From Euryodendron excelsum (taxonomy: Eukaryota > Streptophyta > Magnoliopsida > Ericales > Pentaphylacaceae), in assembly GCA_033060915.1 (NCBI GenBank), contig CM065397.1:13658501-13722500 (forward strand): a stretch of 64,000 bases of DNA. The letters run 5' to 3'. Shown here piece by piece: positions 11,269 to 21,636 of this stretch; within the stretch, counting starts at the first letter, position 1; every line of letters begins with the position of its first letter. Made by a program: the position numbers and the translations under genes. The notes beneath the pieces were generated by a model. That model was not told where the DNA came from and made no database searches. It saw only the letters and a program-made list of their open reading frames with translations.

Positions 11269-11780
11269 TTTCCAATCTCACTCTCGAGACAGTTTATTCC
11301 TCAAGACGGTTCCAATCCAGGCACGTCTCTTCGGAGACGGTAAGACCCCTTTCCAATCCCACTCTCGAGACGGTTCGAATCCAGGCACGTCTTTTTGGAG
11401 ACGGTAAGACCCCTTTCCAATCCCACTCTCGAGACAATTTATTTCTCGAGACGGTTCCAACTCAGGCACGTTTCTTCGAAGACGGTAAGACCCCTTTCCA
11501 ATCCCACTCTCGAGACAGTTTATTCCTCGAGACGGCTTCCAATCCAAGCAAGTCTCTTCGGAGACGGTACGACCCCTTTCCAATCCCTCTCTCGAGACAG
11601 TTTATTCCTCGAGATGGCTTCCAATCCAGGCACGTCTCCTCGGAGACGGTAAAACCTCTTTCCAATCCCACTCTCGAGACAGTTTATTCCTCGAGACGGT
11701 TCCAATCTAAACACGTCCCTTCGGAGACGATAAGTCCCCTTTCCAATCCCTCTCTCGAGACAGTTTATTCCTCGAGACGG
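11269..11780. repeat. W U3 tandem repeat, about 81-bp units with hairpins
   Basis: TTTCCAATC recurs at 11269, 11350, 11414, 11495, 11577, 11659 and 11740, a spacing of 81-82 bp with one 64-bp unit. Units carry TCTCGAGA palindromes and a hairpin of the type CGTCTC-TTCG-GAGACG (clearest at 11324-11339). ORFs on both strands here follow the repeat. Confidence 0.9.
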
Positions 11781-11989
11781 TCCGAGTAGTGAAACTACTC
11801 ACAAAACCATTAGAGTGGCGGAAATACTCACAAGTAGGTCGATATAGGGAATTGGCAACAAACCTCTGTGTCACGATGACCGCCGTTAGAGTGGCGAAAA
11901 CACTTAAAATCCAAGTCAACACCAGTGTCTGTTAGCCCACTTTGGTGAAAAATGACCAAATTGTCCTTTGGACCTTTTCCGAGACTTTC

Positions 11990-12460
11990 CGGTCAAGATG
12001 ACCATTTTGCCCCTAGGTGTCCGAATGCCCCGGGAACCACACCGGCTTTGGGTATCAAACCGGTAATATCCCGAGAATACTTTTTATAGTATTCTCAACC
12101 TTCCTTTACCTTTTCAGATCATTCCGAGTCAGTTCCGGCCAACCCGGTACAAAATGACCGTTTTGCCCCTAGAGGGTCGGTCTCCTTCTTCGACCACATC
12201 GGCTCTGGGTATCAAACCGGTAATGTCCCGAAAATACTTTTTATATTGTTCTCAACCTTCCTTTACCTTTCTGGATCATTCCGAGTCAATTCCGGCAAAC
12301 CCGGTACAAAATTACCGTTTTGCCCTTAGTGGGCCGGTCTTTTTTTCCGACCACGCCAGCTCTGGGAATCAAACCGGTAACCTCCGGGAACATTCTGAAT
12401 AATGTTTCTAGATCCCAAGTTTTCTTCCGGGACAATCCGAGTTCGCCCCGGCAGCTTCCT
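11990..12460. repeat. W U3 156-bp repeat, three units
   Basis: Units are marked by (A/G)ATGACC(A/G)TTTTGCCC near 11995, 12151 and 12307, with ATCAAACCGGTAA after each. Z and V have two such units. The first unit holds a 9-bp stem hairpin (GAGAATACT/AGTATTCTC, 12073-12096). Confidence 0.85.
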
Positions 12461-12737
12461 AGTCCGATTGACCGTTTTGCCCCTAAGGGCCCGGTCAACC
12501 TTTCCGACACATCTTATCCTCACTTTTCAAGTCAAATACGTCCAAGACACTATTTTAAGTGTTCCTGCTCCTTTCTGGCCTTCCGGGTCATTCCCGGCTC
12601 CTCCAAATCATTCCCGGACCTTCCGGAGTCACTCCTAATGAAGCCAGGCTAAAAATTGCATAGTAGTGACTAGTACAGGTGCCCAAATCTAGTCAAAGAT
12701 ACGTTGCTTGCCGACTTATAAAGTTTCCTAAGTGGCT

Positions 12738-12848
12738 GGCGCCACTAGTAGTGGCGCCAAGCCAAGAATTAGCTTGGAGTGGCGCCAAGAGAAAGTTTTC
12801 CCTGGCGCCATTGCATCAGGCGCCAGGTTTGTCCAATCTCTATAAATA
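12738..12848 (+). promoter_or_regulatory. W promoter: GGCGCC palindromes and TATA box
   Basis: A 21-bp palindrome (arms GGCGCCACTA/TAGTGGCGCC, 12738-12758) and further GGCGCC sites up to about 12830 lie just before CTCTATAAATAC (TATAAATA at 12841). Transcription would start some 30 bp beyond. Z (28165-28276) and V (60805-60925) have the same layout. Confidence 0.7.
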
Positions 12849-13569
12849 CAGAGCCTCATTCAACGTGAAGAGGGTCTGCAAACTTAACCTAAAAATCACA
12901 TATTTCGATATACAGAGCTCGAGCACTCCCTAAACCCTAGCCTCCTTAGGTTCTCCAAACCCTAGCCTTCTTACCCTAGCCACCATACACAAACCCTAGT
13001 CTCATATACACTCCTATACATCCCCATACACTCATACACTAGCCTTTAACCATCCTTTGAAGACTTGAAGAGTTGCCATCTAAAGCTTGAAGACAGCCCT
13101 TGAAGGTTGAAGAAGAAGATCAAGACAAAGACCGAAGACCGAAGACAGCACGGCGCATGAAATAAACAAGACATACGGTAGGCTCCCTATTTAAATTTCC
13201 GCACTTCCCCCCTCTCTTTTCTCTCTCCTAACCCACTTGGATTTTCTCTATTTTAATCCCCCATCTCTTTCCCCCCTTTCTTTGCATGCTTGAAACAAGA
13301 GGATTCTCGGTCCATGTGTAGGATTGGGCTATTGGAGAGTCACCGTGTCGAGGGCTTTCTTCTAGTCTAACCAAAGACCACGTGGGTCCGGCCCCCTTGA
13401 TTATGTGGTGAAGCCTTAACCTTATATGTTCACGACCCTAAATTGCATTGTGTATATCATAGTCTTGCATCTTTCCAAAATTCGTTTTCGAACTCGTTTT
13501 CAAAATCGTTTTCAAACTTGTTTTCAAAATTGCATCAAAATCTCTTTTTCAAAAACTTGTTTTCAAAAC

Positions 13570-13737
13570 CACAATTTTAGGGTGATTCTAGCCTTTCCAT
13601 GGCTAGGGTTGCTTTAGGAAAGTGTTACATTAAAAGTAACTTTTTTGGTCTATATTTTCAAATCTTATTGTTTTCCAAAAATCACTTTCTTAAAGTGGTT
13701 CTAGCCCTCTTATGGCTAGAATCGCTTTAGGAAAGTG
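13570..13737 (+). ncRNA. W paired stem-loops in the transcribed LTR part
   Basis: Two 55-nt hairpins lie at 13570-13624 and 13683-13737, each with 24-nt arms and a 7-nt loop. In the second all 24 positions pair if three G-U pairs are allowed (arm start CACTTTCTTAAAGTGG, loop CTCTTAT). The first has two mismatches and several G-U pairs. Both are kept in Z and V. This is probably a structured part of the retroelement leader RNA rather than a separate RNA gene. Confidence 0.55.
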
Positions 13738-13739
13738 AG

Positions 13740-15440
13740 ACGTTTTCACACTTTCCAAAACTTCTTCTCTTTAAAATCTTTTTCCAAAAATTTCCTCTTC
13801 AAATTCACTTTCCAAAAGTTCCTCCCTAGGATTCCCTTCTAGAAAACCTTCATTTCTAAAAACGCACTTTCCAAAAACTCTTTCCTTGGGGCCCAAGTCA
13901 AGCCCTAGAACCCACAATTAGGAAATCCTAATTTTCTTTCCAAAAACATGGTTTTCAAATCTTGCCCCAAACTTAGGTTTCCAAAACCTCTTGTTTTCAC
14001 ATCCAAACGATACACGTTTCCAAAACCTTTTTTTTCTATGTCAAAACTATAATTTTTCAAATCTAGGATTTCTAGAATCTCCCTTTCCAAATCCTTGCCA
14101 AATCTTATCTTCTCTTTAGGAAACCGAATCAAATCTTCCCCTTTAAGAAACCAAATCCAATTCTCCGTTTTTGGAAACAAAATCAAACCTTTGTTTTTAG
14201 AAACCAAATCCAATCCCTTCTTAATTTAACTCCTTTCCTAATTTCCTACCTTCCTAAACCATAAGTTTCCTAAACCTAAACTTCAAATCTTTCCTTAAGT
14301 TTCAAAATCCAAATCTTTCCTAAATTCAAATCCTTCCTAAACTTCTACTTTCCTAAATCTTAAATTTCCTAAAACTTTCAAATCTTTCTTTAAACATTAA
14401 GTTTCCAAATCTTCCCTAATCCAACCCTTTCCTAATTTAACCCCCTTTCTAAATCTTAACTTTCCAAATTCAAGTTTTCAAAACCTTTTCTAAATTCAAG
14501 TCTTTTCTAATTTCAAGACTTTCTAAAATTCAAACTTTGAAACTTTATAAATCCTAAACTTTCTAAATTTCAAATCTTTCTAAAATCAAAACTTTCTAAA
14601 TTTGAAACTTTCTCAAGTTAAATCTTTCTAAACCTAAATCTCTCCAAAATTCTAAACTTTCCAAAACTTCAACATCTTTCCAAATCTAAGACTTTTCTAA
14701 ACTCAAAACTTTCTTAATTCAAACATTTCCTCAACTGAAAACTTTCCTTTTTTAAACCTTTCCCAAAACGAAACTTTCTTATTTTCAAAACTTCCTTGTT
14801 TTCAAAACCTTCCAAATTCAAAACTTCCCTTTTTCAAAACATTTCAAAATTCAAAACTTTCTAAACTTGAAACTTTCTAAATTCTAAGCCTTTCTTAAAC
14901 TGAACTTTTCCTAATTCAAAACATTTCTAAATTCAATACTTTCCTATTTCAAAACCTTTCTTAAAAGGAAACATTCAAATTTTCAAAACTTTCCTAAGTT
15001 GAAACTTTCTTAAGTTCCGAACTTTCCTAAATTCCAAACTTTCCTAATTTCAAAACTTTCCTAAACCTAAAAATTTCCTAATTTCAAACTTTCCAAAAAT
15101 GACACTTTCCTAATTCGAAACTTTCCTAATCTAAAACTTTCCTAAATTCCAAGTTTCCAAATCTTTCAAGATCTTTCCAAATCTAACATTCCAATTTAAT
15201 CTTTCTTAATCTCAAGTCTTTCCTAGGTCTCCTACCTTTCCTAAGTCTAGGTTTCCTAAACCTCCATCTTTCCAAAACCAAGTTTTTCCAAAATCAATCT
15301 CTTGAAATCAAAGTCCGATCTTCTCAATTTCAATTTCCAATCTCCTTTTCTAATCTCAAATCAAATCCAATTTTCAATTCAATCTCTTTCTTCCAATCCA
15401 ATCTCTCTCTTCAAATCAATCTCTTTTCAATCAGACTCCG
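13740..15440. repeat. W G-depleted low-complexity segment
   Basis: About 1.7 kb of degenerate AAACTTTCCTAA-like words about 12 bp long, with very few G on the plus strand. No gene. Z (about 29170-30790) and V (about 61800-63500) have the same kind of segment at the same place. Confidence 0.85.
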
Positions 15441-15441
15441 G

Positions 15442-16120
15442 TCCGAACTACGACTAACCTGATTCCCCCAATAGGATACGTAGGCAACCTTCATAGGTGC
15501 AGTCACAATACTTTTTAAACTTTCAATTTCACCCTCATGGGTGCAGTTTTCAAAATCTTTTCAAATCTCAAATTCCCATCTACTTTCAAACTTTCTACTT
15601 TCAAATTTCTATTTCCAAATTTTCAAACTTTCCAATTTCAATTCTATTTCTTCAAATCTATTTTCAAATCAAATCAATCTCTTTTCAAATTTATTTTTCA
15701 ATTCTCTTAATTTGCACTTGCATATCATGCATCATGTTAGTTTTCAAACATTGTTTTTCTAAAGTGAATAGGGTTGAACATTTGTTAATTAAATACTCTC
15801 ATAGGTAAATCTAGGGTAGATTGACATGTAGGTACCGAAAGGGCGGGGTAGGGTGATAGCTTAGTGCGTCTTCCCTACACGTAACCAACCTTCGAACCTA
15901 GATCACTGATTTTAAAGACCAAAAGGAGTTGTTTTTCTAAAAAGGGCTAAATATTTTCCAAAGGTTGCCAAACAACCTGTTTTTTTTAAAACCCTCTCTT
16001 GAGGAGATATTTTCAAAATCGTTTTCCAAAAACGCTAAGTGTAGTTTTCGGATTATGCTTAGTTTTTAGGTGACCTAACTCACCTTAATCAAGTTAGGTG
16101 GCGACTCCGAATCTTTTTCA
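15442..16120 (+). other. W conserved 3' islands including a PBS-like motif
   Basis: Three islands are shared by W, Z and V, and by the diverged T: CCGAACTACGA...GGATACGTAGGCAAC (15442-15490), GTAGGTACCGAAAGGGCGGG...ACACGTAACCAACC (15828-15892), and AAGTTAGGTGGCGACTCC (16090-16107). The last resembles the start of the tRNA-Arg primer site of Ogre elements but lies about 150 bp inside the LTR end. Confidence 0.6.
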
Positions 16121-16259
16121 AAAGCCCTTTATTCAACCTGTTTTTCAATTCAAACCTAGTTGCACTCATTCTTTTAGGAGGGTGAGTTCTAACGAGAGAG
16201 TACAACATTTTTCCCGCTTGTGTGAGTATTCCTCGAGTGCGAAAAATCTGGGCGCGACA

Positions 16260-17075
16260 TCTATCGGGTTAGGGCATGAGGAAAAGAGAGAGGAGAGTGA
16301 GAATGAAAAGAACATGAGCGAACCGAAAGAGAATGGGAGTCATTCTGAGCCGACTCTCCAAACATCTAAGGACGCAAGCTTGGAAGACTTAAAACATGCA
16401 CTATTCCCACATAGGTTGACCAAAGCAAGTAAAGCAAACTTGAATGCTGAAATTTATGATGTTTTCAAACAAGTTCGAATTAATATCCCTATGTTAGATG
16501 CCATTAAACAAATACCGTCCTATGCCAAGTTGTTGAAGGACTTGTGCACTGTAAAAAGAAAATTGCATGTTAAAGAAACGACAATGATGAACGAAAGTTA
16601 GAGTGCAATTCTCCAATGTAAGTCGGTGCCGAAATATAAGGACCCCGGTTGTCCTACGATTTCATGCACAATAGGGGGTTCTGGGATTGATCGCGCACTT
16701 CTTGACCTAGGTTCGAGTGTGAACCTTCTTCCATATTCTGTATATAAAGAACTAGGTCTTAAAGAGCTTAAACCGACACGAGTAACATTAGAGTTAGCTG
16801 ATCGGTCTGTGAAAGTCCCTAGAGGTATTATTGAGGATGTGCTCATACAGGTTGACATAGTCTACTATCCGGTAGATTTTATTATTTTAGATACCCAACC
16901 CGTAGAGGCTGAGTCGTTTATGCGTCATATCCTAGTTATTTTAGGACGACCCTTTTTAGCAACCACGAATGCCATTATTCACTGTAGCAATAGGTTGCTT
17001 AAGCTTTCATTCAGGAATATAACCTTAGAGACCAACATTTTCATAGTGGATAAGCAATTGCAGGTAGTTGAGTAA
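16260..17075 (+). pseudogene. Y gag C-terminus and aspartic protease
   Basis: Frame 3 continues the broken gag after W. It shows the linker typical of Athila (FPHRLTKASKA, INIPMLDAIKQIPSYAKLL, KDLCTVKRKL), then a stop at 16599. The retropepsin-like protease follows: YKDPGCPTISCTIG, the active-site region ALLDLGSSVNLLPYSVY (D-L-G where D-[ST]-G is canonical; Athila proteases often read DLG), and ADRSVKVPRGIIEDVLIQVD. The frame ends at TAA 17073. Only C/T-type stop changes are seen, with no frameshift. Confidence 0.9.
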
Positions 17076-17117
17076 ATTAAGAAGGTAGACTTCATCGAGT
17101 TTATCATCCAAGAGCAT

Positions 17118-18458
17118 GTGGATCGAGAATTCATGGAGGACCCAATTGAAAGAGCTCTAGTTTGGAGTGAGCCTTATGGTCAATTGGAGTTTGAGTGTGT
17201 AGGTTTTAGAGACCCATCAATTACAAGGGGAAGGAGTGATATGCTCATGCATGTGGGTCATTGGACCCTTGTTTTTGAACCCCTTACTCCTAGTGTTATC
17301 AAGCCAGTTTGTTCCGAAGAGTAACCATTAACTCCTAAAAGAAAGCCTTTACCTTCTAGCCTCAAGTATGCTTTTCTTGGGGAAGGTGAATCATATCTCG
17401 TGGTTATATCCTCTAGCCTGTCTGAAGGCTAAGAGGCATATTTATTACAAGTGCTCGTGAAACATATGAAAGCTTTAGGTTGGACCATAGCGGACCTTCA
17501 TGGCATTAGCCCTCTCATGTGCACACATCGCATATATCTCAAAGAGGAGTCTAAGCCCATGCGTCAAATATAGAGGCGCTTAAACCCCAACATGAAGGAG
17601 GTAGTTAGAGGAGAAATGTTGAAGCTTCTTGATGCAGGTATTATATATCCCATGTTGAAGCTTCTTGATGTAGGTATTATATATCCCATCTCTAATTCTA
17701 AATGGGTTAGTCTAACTCAAGTTGTTCCTAAAAAGTCAGGAGTTACGGTAGTACGGAATGATCATAACGAACTAGTGCCAACTAGAATCCAAACAGGTTG
17801 GAGAATATGTATTAACTACCGGAAGCTCAATGTCGCAACTAGGAAAGATCACTTCCCACTTCCATTCTTGGATCAAGTCCTAGAACGAGTTGCGGGCCGA
17901 GCTTTTTATTACTTCCTAGATGGTTATTCCAGTTATAATCAAATAGAGGTCACGCTAGAAGATCAGGATAAGACTAGATTCACGTGCCCTTTTGGCACCT
18001 ATGCATATAGGAGAATGCCCTTTGGCCTATGCAATGCACTGGCCACTTTCCAAAGGCGCATGATGTCTATTTTTAGTGACATGGTTGAGCAAATTCTTGA
18101 AGTTTTCATGGATGACTTCTCAGTTTATAGGGATAGCTATGAGTTGTGTCTTGAGCACTTAGAGCGAGTTTTGGAAAGATGTGAGGAAAGCCATTTAGTG
18201 CTTAATTGGGAGAAGTGTCACTTTATGGTGACACAAGGTATAGTCTTGGGACATATAGTGTCTGACAAGGGGATCGAGGTAGATAGAGCCAAAATCGAAT
18301 TGATTCAACGTCTTCCTCTCCCTAAAAGCGTAAAAGATATGAGATCATTCCTAGGGCATGCCGGGTTTTACCGGCATTTCATTCAGGGGTTTAGTGCCAT
18401 ATCGAGACCTTTGTGCCACTTGCTTTCATTAGATGTACCTTTCGAGTGTATATCATAA
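17118..18458 (+). pseudogene. Y reverse transcriptase
   Basis: The RT copies the element RNA to DNA. It is in frame 3, the same as protease. Motifs in order: VVPKKSGVTVV, GWRICINYRKLN, KDHFPLPFLDQVLERVAG, the first catalytic Asp in YFLDGYSSYNQI, RMPFGLCNALATFQR, and the catalytic VFMDDFSVY (Y-x-D-D class), then the connection FLGHAGFYRHFIQGFS. The N-terminal part carries an exact-length 36-bp tandem duplication (17616-17651 and 17652-17687, MLKLLD.GIIYP twice). Stops are at 17322, near 17430 and near 17572, and the frame ends at 18456. The catalytic core between 17592 and 18455 is open. Confidence 0.93.
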
Positions 18459-18884
18459 TGCCAAGAAGTCTTCGATAAACTCAAAGGGCTTCTCACCACC
18501 GCACCTATTATTTGATCACCTGATTGGTCTCTTCCTTTTGAGTTGATGTGTGAAGCGAGTGACTATGAGGTGGGGGCTGTGTTAGGGCAAAGGGTAGATA
18601 ACAAACCACATGTCATCTATTATGCAAGCAAAACCCTTAATGAGGCTCAATTGAACTATACCAACACAGAAAAAGAGCTCCTTGCCATAGTTTTCGCACT
18701 TGACAAATTTAGTTCGTACTTAATCGGATCACTTGTTATCATATACACCGATCACTCCACGCTTAAATACCGCTTGAGTAAACCTGATGCGAAACCTCGA
18801 CTCATCTGATGGATCTTCTTGCTATAAGAGTTCCATGTTGAAATTCGAGACAAGAAAGGGGTCGAAAATGTAGTAGCCGATCAC
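18459..18884 (+). pseudogene. Y RNase H
   Basis: This removes the RNA strand during reverse transcription. It is in frame 3 with the RT. After a stop at 18456-18458 come [19 protein letters not shown] (D of the DASD/EASD motif), [30 protein letters not shown] with the catalytic E, and [10 protein letters not shown] with the third acidic residue. Stops are near 18513 and at 18807-18809. No frameshift is seen. Confidence 0.9.
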
Positions 18885-20290
18885 TTGTTGCGGCTCCCTA
18901 CTGATGGGAAAGCCCAAGACCCCCTTCCAATCAACGAACACTTTTTGGATAAGCATCTCTTCCAAATCACTGCACATATAAGCACAATAACCCTGTGGTA
19001 TGCTGACATTGCAAATTACTTAGCCACGGGTAGGATACCATTACATTGGTCTAGCATCGATAAGAAGAAGTTCTTTAGGAATGTGAGGTATTTCTCTTGG
19101 GAACATCCTTACTTGTTCAAATACTGTCATGATCAAATTGTTTGTAGGTGTGTTTCTGACACCGAGGTAAATAGCATAATTGAGTTCTACCATTCATAGG
19201 CGTGTGGTGAACATTTTTCATCTTGTAAAATCGTTGCAAAGGTTCTTCAAAGTGGGTTTTATTGGCCCACCTTGTTCTATGATATCCATACCTTTTGCAC
19301 ATCTTGCGATCGATGCCAACGATTAGGAAGTTTATCTCGGAGGCACATGATGCCTCTTACTCCGATCATTATTCTATAGGTCTTTGATTGCTGGGGTATT
19401 GATTTTATAGGACCATTTTCGAACTCGTATGGTTATCTCTATATTCTAGTGGCCATAGACTACGAGTCCAAATAGGTAGAAGCCATCTCGTCGCGTACCA
19501 ACGACCATGTTATTGTGGTTAAGTTCTTAAAGAAGTATATTTTCTCTAGATTTGGTGTGCCCCGAGCTATCATTAGTGATGATGGCTCCCATTTCTGTAA
19601 TCGGCCCGTAAATCTTTTAATGAGGAAGTACGGGGTGATTCATTAGGTTGGTACACCTTACCACCCCAAAACATAAGGCCAAGTTGAGTTAGCAAATAGG
19701 GAGATCAAACAAGTCCTTGCGAAGACTGTCAATCCTAATCGAAAGGATTGGTCCTTGAGATTAGAAGATGCATTATTGGCATATAAGACTGCATGTAAGA
19801 CCATTCTAGGTTCATCCCTGTATAGACTTGTGTATGGGAAGGCGTGCCACCTTCCGGTTGAAATAGAGCACAAGGCGTACTGGCAATCTGCCAATTTAAT
19901 ATGAGTCTAGATCAAGCAGGTCCCCTACGGTAATTGCAACTCAATGAACTAGAGGAGATCAGGAATGATGCTTATGAGAACTCAAAAATCTTTAAGGCGA
20001 AAATAAAATCGGTACATGACCAACACATTTTATGAAAATCTTTTGAAGTAGGTCAAAGAGTTTTGCTATATAACTCTCGATCACATTTGTTTCTGAGCAA
20101 GCTTCAGAGTCGTTGGTCTGGACCCTTTGTGGTGCACAGTGTCACATCTTATGGTGCAATTGAAATTGAGAACCCTAAAAATGGAAATCTGTTTAAAGTT
20201 AATGGGCATCGGTTGAAGCCTTACTTGGATAATTTTGTGGGTAAGGTCGAATGTGTGGATCTCGAGGATCCACCCCCTCTTGATCTTTAG
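18885..20290 (+). pseudogene. Y integrase
   Basis: The integrase joins element DNA to the target. The zinc-binding part reads HS-stop-ACGEHFSSCKI...FCTSCDRCQRLG (19190-19325). The catalytic core begins [17 protein letters not shown] (first D), followed by FGVPRAIISDDGSHFCN (second D) and [20 protein letters not shown] (Glu). The C-terminal domain (SRWSGPFVVHSV, KVNGHRLKPYLDNF) is read in frame 2, so a one-base frameshift lies at about 19890-20060. Stops are numerous (19198, 19376 region, 19475, 19645, 19673). There is no chromodomain, as expected for Athila. Confidence 0.88.
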
Positions 20291-20524
20291 TTTCCCTCCA
20301 GACAGAGACTTGTAAATTTTGTATCTTTTGTAGATTATTATCACTATTTCTACTATTTTGCTTTCATATTTTTAGAGTTATTTTGTTTGCTTTATTTTCC
20401 TTTATTATATTATATTTTAGTTCTTCTTTCTTTTATTGAGTCTTGTTTTTCGTTATTTTTGGTTGTTTTGTTTTGTTTTAGGTTTTTCTTTACCAGTTTC
20501 CATCTCATTCCTTGCATACGTATA

Positions 20525-21418
20525 ATGGCATCTCTTGGAACCAAGTTCTCCAAAAGAGGTCATAAACGAAGTCGAATAGAAGTTCAGTGATTTGCTAATT
20601 CACGGGAGCGAGACATGCTCATGAACAATTTCCATGGTCGTGAGGCGCTTATCGAGCGTCGTATTCACTTGTCGAAATTTGCGAATGATCTTTTGCAAGC
20701 TGATTTCCTTCATAGGGGATGGGTTCATATGCTGGGCAGAGAACGGGCTGCTAATGTTGACATGGTTCGGGAATTTTATGCTTATTTGACTCATACCTCA
20801 TAGCCTGAGCTTATCTTGACCTCCACGGTGAGGGGCCGGACCATTACCATTGGCAAAGAGGACGTTTCTTGTCTTTTACGTATACCATCCACTTGTCATC
20901 CTGATTATTTGCCATTCCCTTGCTCTTTACCTAGTAGTGAGGAACTTCTTTACAAACTCCAATTTACCTTTGTCCCGTGGCAACAGTATACTATTCTACT
21001 AACCTCTTTGAAATGTAAGTACCAGATGCTCAACTTAATTGTTGCCACCATTATTATTCTTGAAAAGTGCTCTTTCGCAACTGTCCATCGCTCCCGTTGT
21101 GTGTGGTTGTACATTATTGGTAAAGGGTACGCTGTTGACCTTCCGAGTCTCATCTTGAAAGCCATTATGCAGTCTCGGTTATCTTATGATCCTATGCCCT
21201 TTGGTCTTTTGATCCATGAGTCCTTGAAAGCTGCCCGAGTTCCTACTTTGTCCACCAATAATATTCAGTACTCTCGCTATCCGATTTGTGGGGTAGATAT
21301 CTCCTTTAAGCGACCACCAGAAGTCGACAAATTAGCCCATTCTCTTGAGGAGTTATGCTCTCAGATTCGAGAGTTAAAGGCGGAGGTTAAGATGCTTAAG
21401 TCTCGTGATACTATTTAG
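20525..21418 (+). pseudogene. Y downstream ORF 1: putative plant transposon protein domain
   Basis: A frame-2 ORF of 297 codons from ATG 20525 with stops at 20588 (TGA where R is likely) and 20801 (TAG). Features match the plant transposon protein domain common in the 3' part of Athila elements: ANSRERDMLMNNFHGREALIERR, HRGWVHMLG, MVREFYAYL, TSTVRGRTITIGKEDVSCLLRIP, and a late segment ending in a likely coiled coil (LEELCSQIRELKAEVKMLKS). Its role is unknown. Its position is that of 'env-like' genes, but I see no signal peptide or clear fusion-type segment, so env function is not claimed. Confidence 0.7.
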
Positions 21419-21636
21419 TTATGATTCTATAGTTTTCTTGAGTTCTCCAGAGTGTCCAGAACTGATTTAGTTTATTTCAGTAGTTATCTTTTGTTTTATT
21501 TTCTGTCATATTATGGATGCGAATCACTTTTGATCTACATAATTTACAAGGATATTTTTATTATAAATGTTTAGGTTGTTTTTCCCTCTGTTTATGCATG
21601 TTTTAAGGCCTCGAGGACTTGGGCCAATCTTTAGTT

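Larger units (their letters stand above)
11073..16259 (+). mobile_element. W: giant solo LTR (5187 bp), Tat/Ogre-like family
   Basis: W begins TGTAAGCACCCC, ends GGGCGCGACA, and is flanked by a perfect TCTAT duplication (11068-11072, 16260-16264). It has no coding domain and no second copy of its ends inside, so it is read as a solo LTR left by recombination between the two LTRs of a full element. The TATA box is at 12841, giving about 1.77 kb upstream (U3-like) and 3.4 kb downstream (R-U5-like). LTRs near 5 kb and the motif GGTGGCGACTCC recall the Ogre branch of Tat elements. That placement is inference, because no pol of this family is in the window. All ORFs inside are treated as chance. 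Confidence 0.85.

Noticed and set aside
11269..11780. CRISPR array
   Set aside because: Units are contiguous tandem repeats without unique spacers, and the DNA is plant nuclear.
11198..12652. Many ORFs on both strands at the start of W (and counterparts in V and Z)
   Set aside because: They follow the 81-bp and 156-bp repeats and have no recognisable domain. LTR U3 sequence is not coding.
11073..16259. W as a short non-autonomous element with two LTRs
   Set aside because: Its terminal sequences occur only once each and no primer site or polypurine tract pair is inside. A solo LTR explains it better.
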